Shown piece by piece: positions 53,619 through 56,948 of a DNA stretch of 56,948 bases (position 1 is its first letter; each line of letters starts with the position of its first letter). Made by a program: the position numbers and the translations under genes. Origin of the DNA: Cohnella laeviribosi DSM 21336 (GTDB lineage Bacteria > Bacillota > Bacilli > Paenibacillales > Paenibacillaceae); the NCBI RefSeq assembly GCF_000378425.1, contig NZ_KB899836.1, forward strand, positions 1-56,948, read 5' to 3'. A model generated the notes under the pieces. The model was not told where the DNA came from. It worked only from the letters and a program-made list of their open reading frames with translations, and made no database searches.

Positions 53619-54707
53619 ATGCGCATGGTATTCCGATGGTTCGGCGAGAACAACGATACGGTTTCGCTGGACCAGATCAGGCAAATCCCGGGGGTAGAAG
53701 GCATCGTATGGGCGCTGCACGACGTGCCGGTCGGCGAAGAGTGGCCGACGGATCGGATCGAGGCGATTTGCCGGTCGGCCGAACGGTACGGCCTGCACAC
53801 GGAAGTCGTGGAAAGCGTAAACGTGCATGAAGACATCAAGCTGGGCCTTCCCTCCCGGGACCGGTATATTGAAAATTATATCCGCACGATCGAAAAGCTG
53901 GCCAAGGTCGGCGTAAAGGTGATCTGCTACAATTTTATGCCCGTGTTCGATTGGGTGCGGACCGATCTGTACCGTCCCTTGGCGGACGGCTCCACCGCGA
54001 TGTTTTTCGAGCAGGACAAAATCCGGGACATCGACCCGTTCGAATTGGTGCGCCTGATCAATCAGAACGAGGGACTGACAATGCCGGGCTGGGAGCCGGA
54101 GCGCCTCGCCCATCTGACCTCCTTGTTCGAAGCGTACCGCCAGGTGTCGGAAGAAGATCTGTGGCGAAACCTGGGCTATTTTCTGGACGCCGTCATCCCC
54201 GTCGCCGAACGAAACGGCATCCGGATGGCGATTCACCCGGACGATCCGCCGTGGCCGGTGTTCGGGCTGCCCCGGATTTTGACCGGGCGCGAAAGCCTGC
54301 GCAGGCTGCTTTCCCTGAACGACAGTCCGGCCAACGGCATCACGCTGTGCAGCGGATCGCTCGGCGCGAACCCGGACAACGACATCGTCGCCATGATTCA
54401 TGAGTTCCACGACCGGATTCCGTTCGCCCATATCCGCAACGTCCGCGTTTTCGACAACGGCGACTTTATCGAGACGTCGCACCGCGCCTCCGACGGCACC
54501 GTCGATATAACCGGCATCGTGAAGGCTTATCACGACACCGGCTTTACCGGCTATTGCCGGCCGGATCACGGACGGCATATTTGGGGCGAGCAGTGCAGGC
54601 CCGGATACGGCTTGTACGACCGGGCGCTCGGCATTATGTACTTATGGGGATTGTGGGATGCGTACGCCGCATCGACAAATGCAAAGACGGAGGGTGTTCG
54701 CATATGA
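53619..54707 (+). CDS. uxuA: Mannonate dehydratase
   Basis: Converts D-mannonate to 2-keto-3-deoxygluconate in glucuronate breakdown; 362 residues, TIM barrel using Mn or Fe. Visible motifs: [22 protein letters not shown] at the start, [56 protein letters not shown] and [13 protein letters not shown], all typical of UxuA. GGTGATAGGTC precedes the ATG. Its stop overlaps the SDR start (ATGA), so translation is coupled. Confidence 0.96.
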   Translation: MRMVFRWFGENNDTVSLDQIRQIPGVEGIVWALHDVPVGEEWPTDRIEAICRSAERYGLHTEVVESVNVHEDIKLGLPSRDRYIENYIRTIEKLAKVGVKVICYNFMPVFDWVRTDLYRPLADGSTAMFFEQDKIRDIDPFELVRLINQNEGLTMPGWEPERLAHLTSLFEAYRQVSEEDLWRNLGYFLDAVIPVAERNGIRMAIHPDDPPWPVFGLPRILTGRESLRRLLSLNDSPANGITLCSGSLGANPDNDIVAMIHEFHDRIPFAHIRNVRVFDNGDFIETSHRASDGTVDITGIVKAYHDTGFTGYCRPDHGRHIWGEQCRPGYGLYDRALGIMYLWGLWDAYAASTNAKTEGVRI

Positions 54708-55558
54708 GCGATTTGCCGATTCATGCCGCGCTGGCAGGGAAAACCGCGGTCATCACCGGCGGCGCGGGCGTGCTTTGCCGGGCGATGGCGTTGGAGCTGG
54801 CCCGGCAGGGCGTCCGGATCGCCGTTTTGAACCGCACGGCGGAAAAAGGCGAAAAGGTCGTCCAGGAGATCCGGAGCGCCGGGGGCGAAGCCATTGCAGT
54901 CGCCTGCGATGTGACCGATGCGGACAGCGTCCGCAAGGCGGAAGCCGTCGTCAGCGCAGCGTTCGGCCCCTGCGACATTCTGATCAACGGAGCGGGAGGC
55001 AATCAGCCGAGCGCGAACACGACGCGCGAAACGCTGCGGGTCGAAGACCTGGACGATCCGGCGGTCACGACCTTCTTCGATCTGAGCCTTTCCGGGGTGC
55101 GCACGGTGCTGGATCTGAATTTTGTCGGGACGCTGATTCCGACGCAAATTTTCGCCAAAGGGATGATCGGACGGCCGGGGGCGACGGTGCTCAACATCTC
55201 CTCGATGAGCGCCCCCTGTCCGATGACCAAAGTGCCCGCCTACAGCGCCGCCAAAGCGGCAATCAACAATTTTACCCAATGGCTGGCCGTTCATCTGGCC
55301 GACTCCGGCATCCGGGTCAACGCGATCGCCCCCGGCTTTTTCCTGACCGAGCAGAACCGCAGCTTGTTGACCAATCCGGACGGCTCCCTGACCGAGCGCT
55401 CCAACAAGATTATCGCACATACGCCCATGCGGCGTTTCGGCGTGCCGGAAGACCTGCTCGGCACCCTGCTCTGGCTGGCGGACGCGACGACGTCCGGCTT
55501 TGTAACCGGCGCCGTCATTCCCGTGGACGGCGGCTTCATGGCCTATTCCGGCGTGTAA
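54704..55558 (+). CDS. SDR-family oxidoreductase, probable D-mannonate oxidoreductase
   Basis: A 284-residue short-chain dehydrogenase. Cofactor site [21 protein letters not shown], catalytic Ser in [14 protein letters not shown] with Tyr and Lys, and [17 protein letters not shown]. Coupled to uxuA, it most likely interconverts D-fructuronate and D-mannonate, as the SDR-type UxuB/YjmF of Bacillus does. A gluconate-type 5-dehydrogenase is the alternative. The frame starts 50 codons upstream inside uxuA; the ATG at 54704 has GGAGGGTGTTCGCAT upstream and is the real start. Confidence 0.88.
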   Translation: MSDLPIHAALAGKTAVITGGAGVLCRAMALELARQGVRIAVLNRTAEKGEKVVQEIRSAGGEAIAVACDVTDADSVRKAEAVVSAAFGPCDILINGAGGNQPSANTTRETLRVEDLDDPAVTTFFDLSLSGVRTVLDLNFVGTLIPTQIFAKGMIGRPGATVLNISSMSAPCPMTKVPAYSAAKAAINNFTQWLAVHLADSGIRVNAIAPGFFLTEQNRSLLTNPDGSLTERSNKIIAHTPMRRFGVPEDLLGTLLWLADATTSGFVTGAVIPVDGGFMAYSGV

Positions 55559-55567
55559 CCCCGGCAG

Positions 55568-55588
55568 CCGCGGCCTCTTTGGCCGTGG
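55568..55588 (+). terminator. Weak terminator of the uxu operon
   Basis: CCGCGGCC-TCTTT-GGCCGTGG stem ten bases after the SDR stop, followed only by TCCCTTT. Probably the operon end, but the T-run is poor. Confidence 0.5.
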
Positions 55589-55670
55589 TCCCTTTGCGGG
55601 CGCGCAAATCCCCGGAATGCGGGACAACAGCTCGCCCGCAGCGCCGCTTCAGCCGCCCCATCGCCGCCGC

Positions 55671-55700
55671 GTCGGGGCGGTTGCAGGTCGGGGCGGTTGC
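55671..55700 (+). repeat. Short tandem duplication
   Basis: GTCGGGGCGGTTGC occurs at 55671-55684 and 55687-55700, two bases apart. In the rest of 55559-56010 I see only a CTGG/CCAG inverted repeat near 55930, which could be a regulatory site for the lipoprotein gene. Confidence 0.5.
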
Positions 55701-56010
55701 CGTTTCATACGCCGATCCGATTCGGATAAAGTCTCGACAAACTCCCACCCCGCTGCATCCGCACCCCTTCCATTCCCCCCGATGTTTGTTCCGCGCCGCT
55801 TCGTTTTGTGCCCGTCAAACGCTCATGCTGATCCCGATCCCGGCGGCCTCGCCATTTCCACATTTTCGCATTTCCGGCTGTCGCTGCGGATGCGCTTCGG
55901 GCTTTCCGGACACATGAAAATATCTGGTTACATTTTCCAGAAAAACGGAACATCTGAAGCGTTTTTGCGTCTAACCAGTACAACATCATGACAAACTGGA
56001 GGAATGGATA

Positions 56011-56706
56011 ATGATGCGCAGAATGTTCCCGCTGTTCGCCGCGGCCCTTCTTGCGCTTCAGTTGGCCGGATGCGGCTCAGCCGGCAACAGCGGCGCCTCG
56101 TCCGCCAATCCCGAAGCAACGCCCACACCCCCGCACGACGTAGCCCAGGTCTCCGGCTCCGCTGCCGCCTCTTCGCCGGGAGAGCCGGTCTTGCAGCGGC
56201 AAAACGCCGACGGCTTCGAAACCCAAATCACGGAGGCCGCAGAAGAAGTGGTCGGCGCGCTGCGCGACCGGGATTTGGAACGGCTTGCGGAATGGATCGA
56301 TCCAAAGGAGGGGCTGCGGTTTTCGCCTTACCCTCATTTGAATAGCAGCGACCGGATTTTCCATGCGAACGAGCTGCCGTCGTTCAACGACACGTCCAAG
56401 CTCGAATGGGGAACGTACGACGGATCGGGGGAACCGATCAGGCTGACGTTCAAGGAGTACTTCGAGCAATTCGTTTACGACCAGGATTTCGCCAGCGCTC
56501 CCCATGTCTCCACGGACGAGCGGATCGGAAGCGGCGACGTTCCGTTTAATGGAACCGACTTCTATCCGAACGCTTCGCTGGTCGAATACCACTTCCCGCG
56601 GGAAGAAGACGCCGATTTGGATTGGAAAAGCCTTATTCTGATGTTTGTCCCCTCCGGGGACGAATGGCGCTTGTGCGCGATCGTTCACGCCCAATGGACG
56701 ATTTGA
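56011..56706 (+). CDS. Lipoprotein of unknown function
   Basis: A 231-residue exported protein. The signal peptide FPLFAAALLALQLAGC ends with a clear lipobox; a Ser/Pro/Thr-rich linker (residues 22-65) leads to a folded domain. The segment EVVGALRDRDLERLAEWIDPKEGLRFSPYPHL resembles the start of NTF2-like or DUF-type surface domains common in Bacillus lipoproteins. No catalytic residues can be named. GGAGG lies eight bases before the first of two ATGs. Confidence 0.8.
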   Translation: MMRRMFPLFAAALLALQLAGCGSAGNSGASSANPEATPTPPHDVAQVSGSAAASSPGEPVLQRQNADGFETQITEAAEEVVGALRDRDLERLAEWIDPKEGLRFSPYPHLNSSDRIFHANELPSFNDTSKLEWGTYDGSGEPIRLTFKEYFEQFVYDQDFASAPHVSTDERIGSGDVPFNGTDFYPNASLVEYHFPREEDADLDWKSLILMFVPSGDEWRLCAIVHAQWTI

Positions 56707-56948
56707 TCCGGATTCGGTTGGCCGCGGCTGGCTTCCGCCGGGCTATGTGCCGGATTTAATTGCCGCTATAGCACAACACTTCGATAAAACTTAACATGAG
56801 GTGATGGAAACGGAGGATGAGGCAGTAGTAAGAGAGGTGCCAACTGTGTTTACAGCCATCTGGACAAGGAATGTTGAGGACAGAATATTCTAAAAATGAC
56901 TTCGAGATTCGAAGACCCAAAAAGGTTCACGGTCTCTTATGAACGACC
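56707..56948. other. Terminal stretch without supported gene
   Basis: A 29-codon frame follows GAGGTG at about 56800 (METEDEAVV...), and an ATG at 56896 is open to the edge (MTSRFEDPKRFTVSYER), without a good ribosome binding site. Base composition is lower in G+C than the neighbouring genes. Neither frame can be called. Confidence 0.3.

Overview
The window comes from a G+C-rich, endospore-forming Firmicute, most likely Paenibacillaceae (Paenibacillus or Cohnella type). Evidence: spoIIR; the gene order prfA-prmC-spoIIR-ywlC-mntP-ywlE-rpiB-ywlG-glyA ... upp-wecB-atp ... ywzB-murA, which follows the Bacillus subtilis ywl-upp-atp-ywm region; a bacillithiol-type reductase (YpdA); an 11-subunit complex I lacking NuoEFG; strong GGAGG ribosome binding sites; many GTG/TTG starts. 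Nothing in the sequence allows a species call.

Layout. 1-247: edge of an IS3-like element ending next to an intergenic repeat. 516-5091 (minus): murA, ywzB (DUF1146) and an S-layer-anchored subtilisin. 5392-15716 (minus): complete nuoABCDHIJKLMN operon with a TATAAT promoter and a terminator. 15813-16640: repeat-rich intergenic DNA. 16704-17705: ypdA. 17805-24943 (minus): complete ATP synthase operon atpZIBEFHAGDC with its promoter. 25367-27196: wecB and upp. 27384-30915 (plus): small hypothetical, MFS transporter, namA, with repeat arrays between them. 31100-34874 (minus): envelope-stress-like block DUF350/DUF4178/DUF4247, then pspA and a KamA-like gene. 35302-43245 (minus): glyA, ywlG, rpiB, ywlE, mntP, ywlC, spoIIR, prmC, prfA. 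43255-43980: second copy of a four-unit palindrome array. 43981-45081: ychF. 45706-50207 (minus): LanFEG-type ABC transporter with its two-component system. 51151-55558: YesN-type regulator divergent from a gntR-uxuA-SDR hexuronate operon. 56011-56706: a lipoprotein.

Regulation is the richest part. A ZTP (pfl) riboswitch with promoter and terminator precedes rpiB-ywlG-glyA. A c-di-AMP (ydaO/yuaA) riboswitch with its own promoter and an antiterminator/terminator pair precedes a KamA-family protein whose radical-SAM CxxxCxxC motif is entirely absent, followed by pspA. Folate/one-carbon status (ZTP) and envelope/osmotic status (c-di-AMP) thus appear to be read on either side of glyA. The pairing of a c-di-AMP switch with a cysteine-less radical-SAM homologue and PspA is my best candidate for an undescribed system.

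Also notable: two distant intergenic regions (16257-16437 and 43498-43678) carry the same array of four TTGGA-N4/5-TCCAR palindromes with nearly identical spacing (50/63/51 and 52/62/51 bp). A separate 70-bp repeat recurs at 261-330 and 29435-29504. A gntR gene has a near-perfect Shine-Dalgarno but no canonical start codon at usable distance, and lies next to a 36-bp palindrome.
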